Shown piece after piece: positions 14,907-21,772 of a stretch of DNA of 34,745 nt. A program made the position numbers and the translations under genes. How positions within the stretch are numbered: position 1 is the first letter of the stretch; every line of letters starts with the position of its first letter. The notes below the pieces were generated by a model. The model searched no databases. It was not told the origin of the DNA and was given only the letters and a program-made list of their open reading frames with translations. The stretch is from Bradyrhizobium oropedii (GTDB lineage Bacteria > Pseudomonadota > Alphaproteobacteria > Rhizobiales > Xanthobacteraceae), in contig NZ_JACMYO010000078.1 of assembly GCF_020889685.1 (NCBI RefSeq), positions 1 through 34,745 of the forward strand, in the 5' to 3' direction.

Positions 14907-15443
14907 ATGTTCGCCGCAAATCCGGCGCTGGTGTTGAATGCCGACTTCCAGCCGCTGTGCTATTTCCCTCTGTCCTTGTCTGGCTGGGAAGACGCCGTCA
15001 GGGCGGTGGTGCGTGGATCGCACGTCGTCGTCGCGGAATACGACCAGGTCATCCGCAGCCCGTCGACGGTGATGCGGTTGCCGTCGGTGATCGCGTTGCG
15101 CGCGTACGTGAAGCCGCAGACGCGGGTTGCGTTCACGCGCTTCAACGTGTTCCTCCGTGATCGCTTTCGCTGCCAGTATTGCGGCGTGCAGCACCTCCGC
15201 GGAGAGCTCACCTTCGACCACGTCGTGCCTCGGGCCGATGGCGGGCAGACGTCCTGGACGAACATCGTCGCAGCGTGCAGTCCCTGCAACATGCGCAAGG
15301 ACCGGTTTCGTCAGAAGCCGTTGCGGGAGCCGTTCGAGCCGACGCAGCACGACCTCGTGGCGGCGCAGCGTCTGTTTCCGCCGAACTTCCTGCACGAGTC
15401 CTGGACGGACTATCTGTACTGGGACGTCGAACTCGAAAAGTGA
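14907..15443 (+). CDS. HNH endonuclease within the tRNA array
   Basis: The 178-residue protein has an N-terminal 75-residue domain of unknown role (NPALVLNADFQPLCYFPLS) and a C-terminal HNH domain. CQYC and CSPC are zinc knuckles. FDHVVPRADGGQTSWTNIVAACSPCNMRK contains the DH, the central Asn and the CN...RK end of the HNH/McrA-like fold. GGAGG precedes ATG 14907. HNH genes are a recurring companion of bacterial tRNA array units, so its place between tRNA-Asp and tRNA-Arg is meaningful. It may act in array mobility or recombination; target specificity is unknown. Confidence 0.88.
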   Translation: MFAANPALVLNADFQPLCYFPLSLSGWEDAVRAVVRGSHVVVAEYDQVIRSPSTVMRLPSVIALRAYVKPQTRVAFTRFNVFLRDRFRCQYCGVQHLRGELTFDHVVPRADGGQTSWTNIVAACSPCNMRKDRFRQKPLREPFEPTQHDLVAAQRLFPPNFLHESWTDYLYWDVELEK

Positions 15444-15470
15444 CAGCCGGCGACGAGTTGCCGCCGGCTG
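15444..15470. terminator. hairpin after the HNH gene
   Basis: CAGCCGGCG at 15444-15452 pairs perfectly with CGCCGGCTG at 15462-15470, directly behind the HNH stop codon and 5 bases before tRNA-Arg. There is no T-run, so it may be a processing or stability element in a continuous transcript rather than a terminator. Confidence 0.5.
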
Positions 15471-15475
15471 GCTGT

Positions 15476-15552
15476 TGCCCCGTAGCTCAGTGGATGAGAG
15501 CGCCGCCGTGCGGAGGCGGAGGTCGCACGTTCGAGTCGTGCCGGGGCAGCCA
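15476..15552 (+). tRNA. tRNA-Arg(GCG), non-standard isoacceptor
   Basis: Acceptor TGCCCCG/CGGGGCA is perfect, discriminator G, CCA encoded. The D arm is GCTCAGTGGATGAGAGC, the anticodon stem CCGCC/GGCGG encloses GTGCGGA (anticodon GCG), and the T stem GCACG/CGTGC encloses TTCGAGT. Bacteria normally read CGC with an ACG (inosine) tRNA, so a GCG anticodon points to an acquired tRNA. Confidence 0.87.
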
Positions 15553-15576
15553 TATTTCCGCGTAACGCCAAGTTTT

Positions 15577-15661
15577 GGGTAACGCCAAGTCTGGGGACTG
15601 AGCGAGCCTGTAAAGCCTGCGCCTGTGCGCCTGCCTGGTTCGATTCCAGGGTTACCCACCA
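15577..15661 (+). tRNA. tRNA-Tyr(GTA), class II, unusual D arm
   Basis: Acceptor GGGTAAC/GTTACCC is perfect, with A and encoded CCA. The anticodon loop CTGTAAA gives GTA, with one A-C mismatch in the stem CGAGC/GCCTG. The variable arm is long, as in bacterial tRNA-Tyr, and the T stem CCTGG/CCAGG encloses TTCGATT. The D arm (AGTC/GACT with a tiny loop) is irregular. GTAACGCCAAGT occurs at 15562-15573 and again at 15579-15590, a partial duplication of the gene's 5' end. Confidence 0.78.
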
Positions 15662-15666
15662 AATCC

Positions 15667-15740
15667 GCGGACAAAAGATTGCGGTCGTCGCCGAGGGCGC
15701 CACTCTTGCGGCCCGGGTTCGACTGCCGGTGTCCGCACCA
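15667..15740 (+). tRNA. degenerate tRNA-like gene, anticodon not assignable
   Basis: Acceptor GCGGACA/TGTCCGC is perfect with A and encoded CCA, and a T arm (CCGG/CCGG plus one G-G mismatch) encloses TTCGACT. The middle 40 bases do not give a normal D arm or a 5+7+5 anticodon arm with T33. CTT in CACTCTTGC is the only loop-like option, and it sits too far from the 5' end. It is probably a decaying or heavily diverged array member. Confidence 0.55.
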
Positions 15741-15766
15741 TCAACGTGTGCAACCTCCCAAACCTC

Positions 15767-15841
15767 GCCCGGATAGCTCAGCGGTAGAGCGGCACGTTGA
15801 AGGCGTGCGCGTCAGTGGTTCGATTCCATTTCCGGGCACCA
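15767..15841 (+). tRNA. tRNA-Phe(GAA)
   Basis: Acceptor GCCCGGA/TCCGGGC is perfect, with A and encoded CCA. The D arm is TAGCTCAGCGGTAGAGC, the anticodon stem GCACG/CGTGC encloses TTGAAGG (anticodon GAA), and the T stem AGTGG/CCATT encloses TTCGATT with one G-U pair. G at positions 37-38 (GG) is unusual for tRNA-Phe. Confidence 0.87.
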
Positions 15842-15891
15842 TCTCAAATCGACAGCGAGCGCAGCTGCCGCGCGCTTTCAAACTGAAACAT

Positions 15892-15966
15892 GCTGCCATC
15901 GTCTAGCGGTCAGGATAACCGGTTTTCAGCCGGTTGACGCGGGTTCGAGTCCCGCTGGCAGTGCCA
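15892..15966 (+). tRNA. tRNA-Glu(TTC)
   Basis: Acceptor GCTGCCA/TGGCAGT forms with one G-U pair, discriminator G, CCA encoded. The anticodon stem ACCGG/CCGGT encloses TTTTCAG (anticodon TTC), and the T stem GCGGG/CCCGC encloses TTCGAGT. This is the most conventional tRNA of the array and its last member. Confidence 0.9.
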
Positions 15967-16085
15967 CCGTCATCCTGTCGTCGTCAGGAGCATCGAGGCG
16001 CTTGAATACGCTGGGCGAGACTGCCATCAGATGCTTCATCCCGGTGGCAGGGAGCCGTCGGCTGGCGACAACAACAGGTGTTGCG

Positions 16086-16991
16086 ATGTTCGCGCTGACT
16101 TTTCTGGGAACGTCGGCAAGCGTGCCGTCTTCCGAGCGCAATCACCCGGGCCTCCTCGTCGAGGCGGGCGGCACGTGGATTCTGGTCGATTGCGGCGAGG
16201 GAACGCAGCGCCAGTTGCTGCGGAGTGGCGCCGGCTTTCGGCGGCTTGATCACCTGTTGCTGACCCACGGACATTTCGATCACGTGCTCGGCATTCCCGG
16301 GCTGTTTTCGACCCTCAGGTTGCGGCAAAGTCCGGATGTCATGACCGTTCATGGCGGGCCCGGCACGCTCGATGTCGTCGTGCGCATGCTGGCAGGGCTG
16401 TGGGGCGAAGGCAGAGCGCCGATCCCGCTCGATCTGGTGCCGTTGACGGAGGGACGCGTGATCGATGCCGGCGAATTCACCATCGATTGTTTCCCGGTCC
16501 GCCACCGGGACACCGACAGTTTCGCGTTCTCCTTCCAGAGCGCGATACGCCGGCATCTCCTCTCCGACCGGCTGCTGGCGCTGCGCGTGCCGGATGGGCC
16601 CATTCGGAAGGAGCTCGCGGAGGGACGGCAGGTGAGGTTGGACGACGGCCGCACTATCGATCCGGAGCAGGTGCTTGGTCCCGCCGAAGGACGAAAGAAG
16701 CTCGTCATTGTCGGTGATACCGAAACCACAGAGGGGCTCGCCGAACACGTTGGAGATGCCGACGTGCTGGTGATCGAGGCGACGTTTCTCGCGCGTGACG
16801 CAGCCACCGCACGTGAGTACGGACATTTGACGGCCAGCGAAGCAGCCGCGCTTGCGGCAGCGAGCGGGGTCAAGCAACTCGTCCTCACGCACATCTCGGG
16901 CCGCTACGCCGACGAGGACATTCTGGCGGAGGCGACGAGCGTCTTCCGGAACACCCGGGTCGCCATCGACTTCGACCGCATCACGATCTGA
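16086..16991 (+). CDS. rnz: ribonuclease Z (tRNA 3' processing endonuclease)
   Basis: The 301-residue metallo-beta-lactamase protein is of RNase Z (short form) length. The zinc motif HGHFDH lies at 61-66. PVRHRDTDSFAFSF, VIVGDTETT, VIEATF, GHLTASEAA and VLTHISGRY supply the remaining ligands and the family-specific His. GPIRKELAEGRQV ... DDGRTIDPEQVLGP is typical of RNase Z rather than other beta-lactamase-fold hydrolases. ATG 16086 starts the fold (MFALTFLGTSAS). It begins 120 bases after tRNA-Glu on the same strand, so it may be co-expressed with the array. RNase Z cleaves tRNA precursors after the discriminator base and is usually blocked by an encoded CCA, which all these tRNAs have. Confidence 0.9.
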   Translation: MFALTFLGTSASVPSSERNHPGLLVEAGGTWILVDCGEGTQRQLLRSGAGFRRLDHLLLTHGHFDHVLGIPGLFSTLRLRQSPDVMTVHGGPGTLDVVVRMLAGLWGEGRAPIPLDLVPLTEGRVIDAGEFTIDCFPVRHRDTDSFAFSFQSAIRRHLLSDRLLALRVPDGPIRKELAEGRQVRLDDGRTIDPEQVLGPAEGRKKLVIVGDTETTEGLAEHVGDADVLVIEATFLARDAATAREYGHLTASEAAALAAASGVKQLVLTHISGRYADEDILAEATSVFRNTRVAIDFDRITI

Positions 16992-17167
16992 GTGTTGGCA
17001 GCCTGCATGTTCCCGGAAGCGTAACGCTGTCGAGAGTTCCTCAACATCACCCGTTGATCGTGTCGACCTCGCCACGATGTTGAACAGGCGTTCAGGAAAG
17101 TTCCGAACTTGTTCCTGCAACATGCGCGGACGCCAGTCGTTATCACCCGTACTGGAAGGAGGATGTC

Positions 17168-17413
17168 ATGACGAAGCTTACTTACGCACTTGCCGCTGTT
17201 GCGGCACTCTCGATCGCGGCACCGACCATTGCCAGCGCGCAGGGTATCGGCATCTATGTCGGCGGCGGCCACGGCTACTACGGCGACCGATATGACGGTC
17301 CGCGCGTGTACCGGGAATACGACCGTGGCTGGCACCATGGCTGGTACAACCATCATCGCGACTACTATCGCGACCGCGGCTTCGTGATCCGTGGTCATGA
17401 CTGGGACGACTAG
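17168..17413 (+). CDS. small secreted Gly/Tyr/His/Arg-rich protein
   Basis: The 81-residue product has a signal peptide (LTYALAAVAALSIAAPTIASA) and a mature part rich in Gly, Tyr, His, Arg and Asp (VGGGHGYYGDRYDGP; DRGWHHGWYNHHRDYYRDRG). GGAAGGAGG is an excellent ribosome site. The His/Asp content could bind metal, but that is speculation. Short proteins like this are common in bradyrhizobia. Confidence 0.8.
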   Translation: MTKLTYALAAVAALSIAAPTIASAQGIGIYVGGGHGYYGDRYDGPRVYREYDRGWHHGWYNHHRDYYRDRGFVIRGHDWDD

Positions 17414-17469
17414 CAAGTCCTGAGCGCCAAGTCCTGAGCGCCAAGTCCTGAGCGCCAAGTCCTGAGCAC
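17414..17469. repeat. 14-bp tandem repeat, four copies
   Basis: CAAGTCCTGAGCGC occurs at 17414, 17428 and 17442, with a fourth slightly changed copy (ending GCAC) at 17456. The array starts at the stop codon of the secreted-protein gene and ends about 19 bases before a terminator, so it is transcribed as the 3' untranslated region. Confidence 0.95.
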
Positions 17470-17487
17470 ATTGTGCTGCATTACGAG

Positions 17488-17517
17488 AAGGGCCTCGCTT
17501 CGGCGGGGCCCTCTTTT
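17488..17517 (+). terminator. intrinsic terminator
   Basis: AGGGCCTCG pairs with CGGGGCCCT (one G-U) around CTTCGG, followed by CTTTTG. It ends the transcript of the small secreted protein after the tandem repeat. Confidence 0.85.
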
Positions 17518-17616
17518 GTGGGCGGGCGCCACGAAGCGACGCCGCCGCGCCAACAACGCTTCGTTAACCCGACTCACGCAACCTCGTTGTTGGCCGTCTG
17601 GATGGGCCGCTAGCAG

Positions 17617-17651
17617 AAGGCCGCCACGGGAAGTTACGTGGCGGCCTTTTG
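17617..17651 (+). terminator. terminator-like hairpin upstream of a small gene
   Basis: AAGGCCGCCAC at 17617-17627 pairs perfectly with GTGGCGGCCTT at 17638-17648, followed by TT. It lies 29 bases before the next start codon. It could stop read-through or act as an attenuator for the following gene. Confidence 0.7.
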
Positions 17652-17679
17652 CGTCTGACAGTGCTGAAGGAGACGACCG

Positions 17680-17925
17680 ATGGACTACGGCGCCTTCACC
17701 GACGCCAGCCTGAAGATGATGTACGAAGCCGTCCGCGGCGCGCTCAGGGCCGACGATGAATTCGAGGCCAACGGCGAAGATCCGAAATTCCGCGTCCGCG
17801 CCACGCCCGAATGGAAACGCCACGCCGGCAGTCTCGAGTCGGAGATGCTGAAGCGCGGGCTTCAGGTCGAGATCATCGACTGGACAGGCGGTCAGGGCGA
17901 GCTGCCGCTCACGGTCGATCCCTGA
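17680..17925 (+). CDS. small conserved-looking hypothetical protein
   Basis: The 81-residue protein (MDYGAFTDASLKMMYEAVRG ... IDWTGGQGELPLTVDP) has a helical N-terminal half with charged linkers and no signal peptide. AAGGAGA 9 bases before ATG 17680 is a good ribosome site. A strong hairpin precedes it. Function is unknown. Confidence 0.65.
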   Translation: MDYGAFTDASLKMMYEAVRGALRADDEFEANGEDPKFRVRATPEWKRHAGSLESEMLKRGLQVEIIDWTGGQGELPLTVDP

Positions 17926-18062
17926 GCGTGCGGCGTGCCGGGCATTTGCGATGATGGAGCACCGGCACGGCTGCAACTTTGTCATCCCCGGCAGCGTGAA
18001 GTTCAGTCGACGCTGATCTGGTCGCGGTGCTGAAGCATGCCCGATTGATTCTGCGGCTCAGG

Positions 18063-18518
18063 CTATCCTTTGGGAATCGGTTTCCCTCCCGCAGGGCCTA
18101 TCGGCTTGGGACCGGCCAGGGGCGGCGGGCTGATGGATGGAAAAGGAATCTGATCTGCTTCGTTGGTCGATTTTTCCGGTCGTTTCCTGAGGCGAACCTC
18201 ATCGTCCAATGACGGGCAAATCTTCTCCCAGCCTGGACCATAGATCGTGTTGAGAAAATCGATCTGATCTGTCTCGAAGGTCTGCACAATCCGCTGTCTG
18301 CTGCAGGCAGATACGGTTGCGCTTCTTGGCTCTTTGCCCAGGGGACCCGTCAGCGAATAGCGCAGTGTCACCGGTGCGCCGCAGCGATTGACGACGGTCC
18401 ACGTCTGCAAGGAGCCGTCCTTCGTTTTGATGGGGCCCGTGAGGCAGCTCTGTGCATTGGCAGTTGCGGCAAGTACGCAAGGCACGAGCCAAACTGCGGC
18501 TGCCCCGGCAAGTTTCAT
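18063..18518 (-). CDS. secreted hypothetical protein with Pro-rich tail
   Basis: The 151-residue product has a signal peptide (AGAAAVWLVPCVLAATANAQS), a mature domain with four cysteines (SCLTGP, NRCGAP, SACSRQ, KICPSL) likely forming disulfides, and a Pro/Gly/Lys-rich C-terminus. AGGAG precedes ATG 18518. No family is recognised. Confidence 0.7.
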   Translation of the reverse strand: MKLAGAAAVWLVPCVLAATANAQSCLTGPIKTKDGSLQTWTVVNRCGAPVTLRYSLTGPLGKEPRSATVSACSRQRIVQTFETDQIDFLNTIYGPGWEKICPSLDDEVRLRKRPEKSTNEADQIPFPSISPPPLAGPKPIGPAGGKPIPKG

Positions 18519-18595
18519 GTGCTGGCTCCTGACATCGCACCGAAATCAAAGGTTGGAGCATTGTTCACGCACGGAGAACCACGGAAACAATCCGT

Positions 18596-18883
18596 GTGCT
18601 CATATTTGCGCGGATTGCCGGCGCTGTTGCCGCGACGATACAGAGCTACCCGCGCAACGGTGCTAACCAGCCTGCATCTGAACCAAGATGGGGTTGCGTC
18701 GTGTCGGGATCTGATCGTTGGAACGGTACGAATAGTCCTTACCCGTCTGCCCAAGAGCCGCAGCTGCGCGATGAGCAGCAGCAGTTCGACCAATATCACA
18801 GGTTCGACGACGCCATCTCGCGATCGGCGCAGAGTGTCTCGAGAACCGTGATCTGGGATCGCTACAACCCGCCGGTTCGTTGA
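18596..18883 (+). CDS. possible hypothetical protein
   Basis: A 95-residue frame starts at GTG 18596. The C-terminal half (AQEPQLRDEQQQFDQYHRF ... VIWDRYNPPVR) looks protein-like, while the N-terminus is doubtful. No clear ribosome site is present. The real start could be further in, or the frame may be chance. Confidence 0.35.
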   Translation: MLIFARIAGAVAATIQSYPRNGANQPASEPRWGCVVSGSDRWNGTNSPYPSAQEPQLRDEQQQFDQYHRFDDAISRSAQSVSRTVIWDRYNPPVR

Positions 18884-19210
18884 TCTGGTCGGCGGCCGGG
18901 CATCCAGTCGGCGGCGGCATGCTGTTCTGACCGTCTCGAAAAAGTACGCCGCCGGGCCCGAAATGGTTTGTCCCGGCGGCGCCCTGTTTCAATCTGGGGA
19001 CTGCAATCCCAGCACAGTACGACATCGCAAGTTCAGTGCCAGTCGGATCAGCCTGGCTCAGGTTTGCCGGCCAGCGTTCATCACATCGGCTACTATCGCC
19101 GCGGCGAAGTAGGCCATGCCGAGCACGCCCAGTGTGCATGGTGTGAGCGCGATCCGAACTGACTTCCGGCTGGCTTGGGCCCGTTTCTGTCTTAAGTGAT
19201 TGATTTGATT
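18884..19210. other. intergenic region left of the integrated element
   Basis: A hairpin GCCGCCGGG (18948-18956) / CCCGGCGGC (18972-18980) is visible, possibly a terminator. The minus strand could encode a short membrane stretch (LGVLGMAYFAAAIVADV), but it lacks a usable start codon. Nothing else is supported. Confidence 0.4.
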
Positions 19211-19257
19211 TGGTGAGCGCGGAGGGACTCGAACCCTCGACCCCATGATTAAAAGTC
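19211..19257 (-). pseudogene. displaced 3' half of tRNA-Lys(TTT), left attachment site
   Basis: Read on the minus strand, this stretch is the anticodon loop CTTTTAA, variable region, T arm GAGGG/CCCTC with loop TTCGAGT, acceptor 3' strand CGCGCTC, then A and CCA. The 5' half (the complementary acceptor GAGCGCG, D arm and 5' anticodon stem) is absent: upstream bases do not pair. This is the expected scar when an element integrates into a tRNA gene. It marks the chromosome/element border, with an intact tRNA-Lys expected at the right end. Confidence 0.8.
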
Positions 19258-19430
19258 AATATCAGGGCTTCCGGCTAAGTCATTGGTTCAGAGTCACTTT
19301 CCGGCGCAAACCCAAAAATCCCCCATAATTTCAGTGGTTTTCGGCGAAATCTGTTGACGCCGAATTGAACCTCGCAGAATCTCGCACCTGTTTCGAGGCG
19401 CCCACACAGTGCCCACACGGGGGAGGCGGG

Positions 19431-20780
19431 ATGCAGCAGATCAGCGAGAAGGCCGTGGCCGGCCTGCCAGCGCCGGCGAAAGGCAACAAGGTCCATTTCT
19501 TCAGCGGCGCGACCCTGCAGGGCAAGAAGGCCCCGGCCGGGTTCGGCGTCCGCGTCACCGCCGGCGGGACCAAATCTTTCGTGCTGTTCCACCGGGTCGA
19601 CGGGCGCAAATACCTCGAGACGCTCGGCCGATGGGACGAGAACCCCCAGGGGGGAACCCTGACCGTCCGGGACGCGATCATCAGGGCGGACAAGCTCGCC
19701 AAGGACCTCAAGAACGGCCGGCGCGAGGATCCGCGGCCGGAGCGCACCCGACGCCTCGAGGATGGCGACAATCCCGAGGGGCTGAAGATCGGCGGGGCCT
19801 ACGATCCCGACGCTGACGAGGCCGGTCGCGAGCAAAAGCATCCGGGCATGCTGGACATGTTCGTCGAGCGCTACTGCCGGAAAGAAGCCGCGCTAAAGAG
19901 CGCCGACCAGTATGCCAGCACGTTCCGCCGCCTGGTCGCCCCCGACATCGGCGACCTCCCGGTGTTCGGCGAGGGCCGGCTCCGCCGCTCGCACATCGTC
20001 GACATGCTCGACGAGATCGAGGACGAGAGCGGGCCGGTCATGGCCGATCGGACGCTGGCCTACCTGCGCAAGGCGTTCAATTGGTTTCAGGCTCGGAACG
20101 AGGATTTCACCAACCCGATCGTGAAGGGCATCCGGGCCGTCGGCAACAACGCGCGCGATCGCGTGCTGTCCGACGAAGAGCTGCGCGACGTGTGGGCGGC
20201 CCTGGACGTCATCGAGGACGTGCCGGCCTGCTATCCGCGGTTCGTCAAATCGCTGCTTCTGACGACCACGCGCCGCAACGAGGCAGCGCTGATGCATTCC
20301 AGCGAGCTCGATGGCGACGACTGGACGATCCCGGCGGAGCGCTACAAGACCGGAATCGACCACATCATCCCGTTGAGCGCTGCCGCGCGCGACCTCGTCG
20401 GTGCCAAGCCCGAAGGCGCCAAGGGCAACTCGTGGTTCGTCTTCACGACCACCGGCGGCGCGAAGGGCTTCACCGGTTTCAGCAAGGCGAAGCGCCAGCT
20501 CGACAAGGCCATCGCCAAAATCCGCACGGAAGCGCAGCGCGGGCCGATGCCGCATTTCGTCTTGCACGATCTGCGGCGCACCGGTCGATCGCTGATGTCC
20601 CGCGCCGGCGTGCCGGCCGACCATGCCGAGCGGTGTCTGGGGCACGTGATCGGCGGCGTCCGCGGGGTCTATGATCGGTACGCATATCTCGACGAGAAGC
20701 GGCAAGGCTTCACGAAGCTTGCGGACCTGGTTGCGCTGATCCTGAAACCGCAGCCGGCCGGTGCGGCCGCGGAGGTTTGA
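19431..20780 (+). CDS. int: tyrosine recombinase, P4-type integrase
   Basis: The 449-residue protein has an N-terminal arm-binding DUF4102-like domain (GVRVTAGGTKSFVLFHR), a SAM-like core-binding domain (YASTFRRLVAPDIGDLPV), and a catalytic domain. Arg281 (TTTRRNEAA), His379 and Arg382 (HDLRRT), His405 (LGHVIGG) and Tyr414 (GVYDRYAY) form the catalytic set with normal spacing. GGGAGG lies just before ATG 19431. It lies 170 bases from the tRNA-Lys scar and is the likely integrase for that site. GCCCACAC occurs twice at 19410-19428, a possible arm-type binding site overlapping its ribosome region. Confidence 0.93.
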   Translation: MQQISEKAVAGLPAPAKGNKVHFFSGATLQGKKAPAGFGVRVTAGGTKSFVLFHRVDGRKYLETLGRWDENPQGGTLTVRDAIIRADKLAKDLKNGRREDPRPERTRRLEDGDNPEGLKIGGAYDPDADEAGREQKHPGMLDMFVERYCRKEAALKSADQYASTFRRLVAPDIGDLPVFGEGRLRRSHIVDMLDEIEDESGPVMADRTLAYLRKAFNWFQARNEDFTNPIVKGIRAVGNNARDRVLSDEELRDVWAALDVIEDVPACYPRFVKSLLLTTTRRNEAALMHSSELDGDDWTIPAERYKTGIDHIIPLSAAARDLVGAKPEGAKGNSWFVFTTTGGAKGFTGFSKAKRQLDKAIAKIRTEAQRGPMPHFVLHDLRRTGRSLMSRAGVPADHAERCLGHVIGGVRGVYDRYAYLDEKRQGFTKLADLVALILKPQPAGAAAEV

Positions 20781-20781
20781 C

Positions 20782-21180
20782 ATGGGCGCTGCTGACGATC
20801 TTGGTCTCACGCCGGCCGCGCGTGCAGAATACAAGCGGCGCCTATCCGCGCTGTTCGCTGAGGGCTGCGTCATCTTCGGCAAGAATGAAGCAGCCAGGCT
20901 TTTTCGGGCGACGTCTCGCGGACGGCCGCCAGCTCCGGAAAGTAGGCCGCGCCGGCCGCCACCAAGAAAGCAGCCGGGCGCCCACGATCCCGAGGGTGAT
21001 CGGTTGCTGTTTCAGAGCTGGAAATCGTTCGGAAGCAGCAATAAGACCGAGTGGGCGAGAGCTGCGCTCAAACACCATGCGGCGAAAAACCGAGGGAAGG
21101 TCCGAGCCCAGAGCATCACTCCGGCTTCCCTTGTCCGAAAGCTGAACCGCATCCTGAAGAACAGGTCCAAAGACAAATAG
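20782..21180 (+). CDS. hypothetical basic protein
   Basis: The 132-residue protein starts one base after the integrase stop, so it is probably co-translated. The N-terminus is helical (AARAEYKRRLSALFAEGCVIF), the middle is a Pro/Arg-rich linker, and the C-terminus is Lys/Arg-rich (SLVRKLNRILKNRSKDK). The charge suggests DNA binding. No family is recognised. Confidence 0.65.
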   Translation: MGAADDLGLTPAARAEYKRRLSALFAEGCVIFGKNEAARLFRATSRGRPPAPESRPRRPPPRKQPGAHDPEGDRLLFQSWKSFGSSNKTEWARAALKHHAAKNRGKVRAQSITPASLVRKLNRILKNRSKDK

Positions 21181-21269
21181 GGCGACCAATTTGCGCCTCC
21201 TATCTGTCTCACCCGACTGCATCGGATTTCATGCAGGTTCGTGCCACATCAACGCACGGACCTCGAACG

Positions 21270-21491
21270 ATGCCCGACAATCAGGATGAATACCTCTCGC
21301 GCCCAGCGACCGCCGAGAAGCTCGGCAAGCTCGTTCGCGGGCGCCCTTACAACGAACGCACGCTGATCAACTGGGAGCTTGACGGGAAGGGCCCGCCGGT
21401 GACGCGCGTTGGGCGCGACGTGACGTATTTTTGGCCGAGCGTCGAGCGTTGGCTGCGGGCGCAGGAAAAGACCGCCGGAAAGGCGGCCTGA
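21270..21491 (+). CDS. AlpA/MerR-like helix-turn-helix protein, possible excisionase
   Basis: The 73-residue protein contains YLSRPATAEKLGKLV, then RTLINWELDGKGPPVTRVGRDVTYFWPSVERWLRAQE. That is the winged-helix pattern of AlpA-type regulators (helix, recognition helix, 'GPP...R.G...Y....V..WL' wing). Such genes near integrases often act as recombination directionality factors or activate int. ATG 21270 is chosen by homology; an upstream in-frame ATG at 21231 is possible. Confidence 0.8.
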   Translation: MPDNQDEYLSRPATAEKLGKLVRGRPYNERTLINWELDGKGPPVTRVGRDVTYFWPSVERWLRAQEKTAGKAA

Positions 21492-21493
21492 TC

Positions 21494-21772
21494 ATGGGAG
21501 CACGCAAGCCTGAACTCGCCGAACCGGTCGTGGTCGACCAGTTTTGGGCCAACCGTCGCCACGACGCGATCATCACCGAGCTGTCGACCTACAAGGGTCA
21601 CAATCTGATCAACGTGCGCAAGCACGCCATGAGCAAAGACGGGAGGCTTGTCCCGACTGCGAAGGGCGTTGCCATCAAGGTCACGCGGCTTCCGGATCTC
21701 GCGAAGGCCATCAACAAGGCCTTGGACAAGGCGCGCGAGCTGGGTCTGCTTCAGGGCGAGGGCGACGAATGA
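21494..21772 (+). CDS. PC4/p15-like ssDNA-binding protein
   Basis: The 92-residue product has the PC4 pattern: IITELSTYKGHNLINVRKHA, then KDGRLVPTAKGVAIKV and a C-terminal helix (LAKAINKALDKARELG). PC4-fold proteins are dimers that bind single-stranded or melted DNA. It starts 2 bases after the upstream gene and its stop overlaps the next start (ATGA). Being upstream of a RepA-like helicase suggests a role in replication or recombination of the element rather than transcription; this is inference. Confidence 0.75.
   Translation: MGARKPELAEPVVVDQFWANRRHDAIITELSTYKGHNLINVRKHAMSKDGRLVPTAKGVAIKVTRLPDLAKAINKALDKARELGLLQGEGDE

Noticed and set aside
14529..15674. Long minus-strand frames (118-262 residues) across the tRNA array
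   Set aside because: They read through antisense tRNA sequence, giving the typical spurious motifs GIEPA and GNPGIEPG; the plus-strand tRNAs and HNH gene explain the region.
15984..17123. 379-residue minus-strand frame
   Set aside because: Antisense to RNase Z, which has all family motifs on the plus strand.
19058..19246. Minus-strand frame beginning MGSRVRVPPRSP
   Set aside because: Its start lies in the tRNA-Lys fragment; this is a common artefact of translating a tRNA T arm. No ribosome site.
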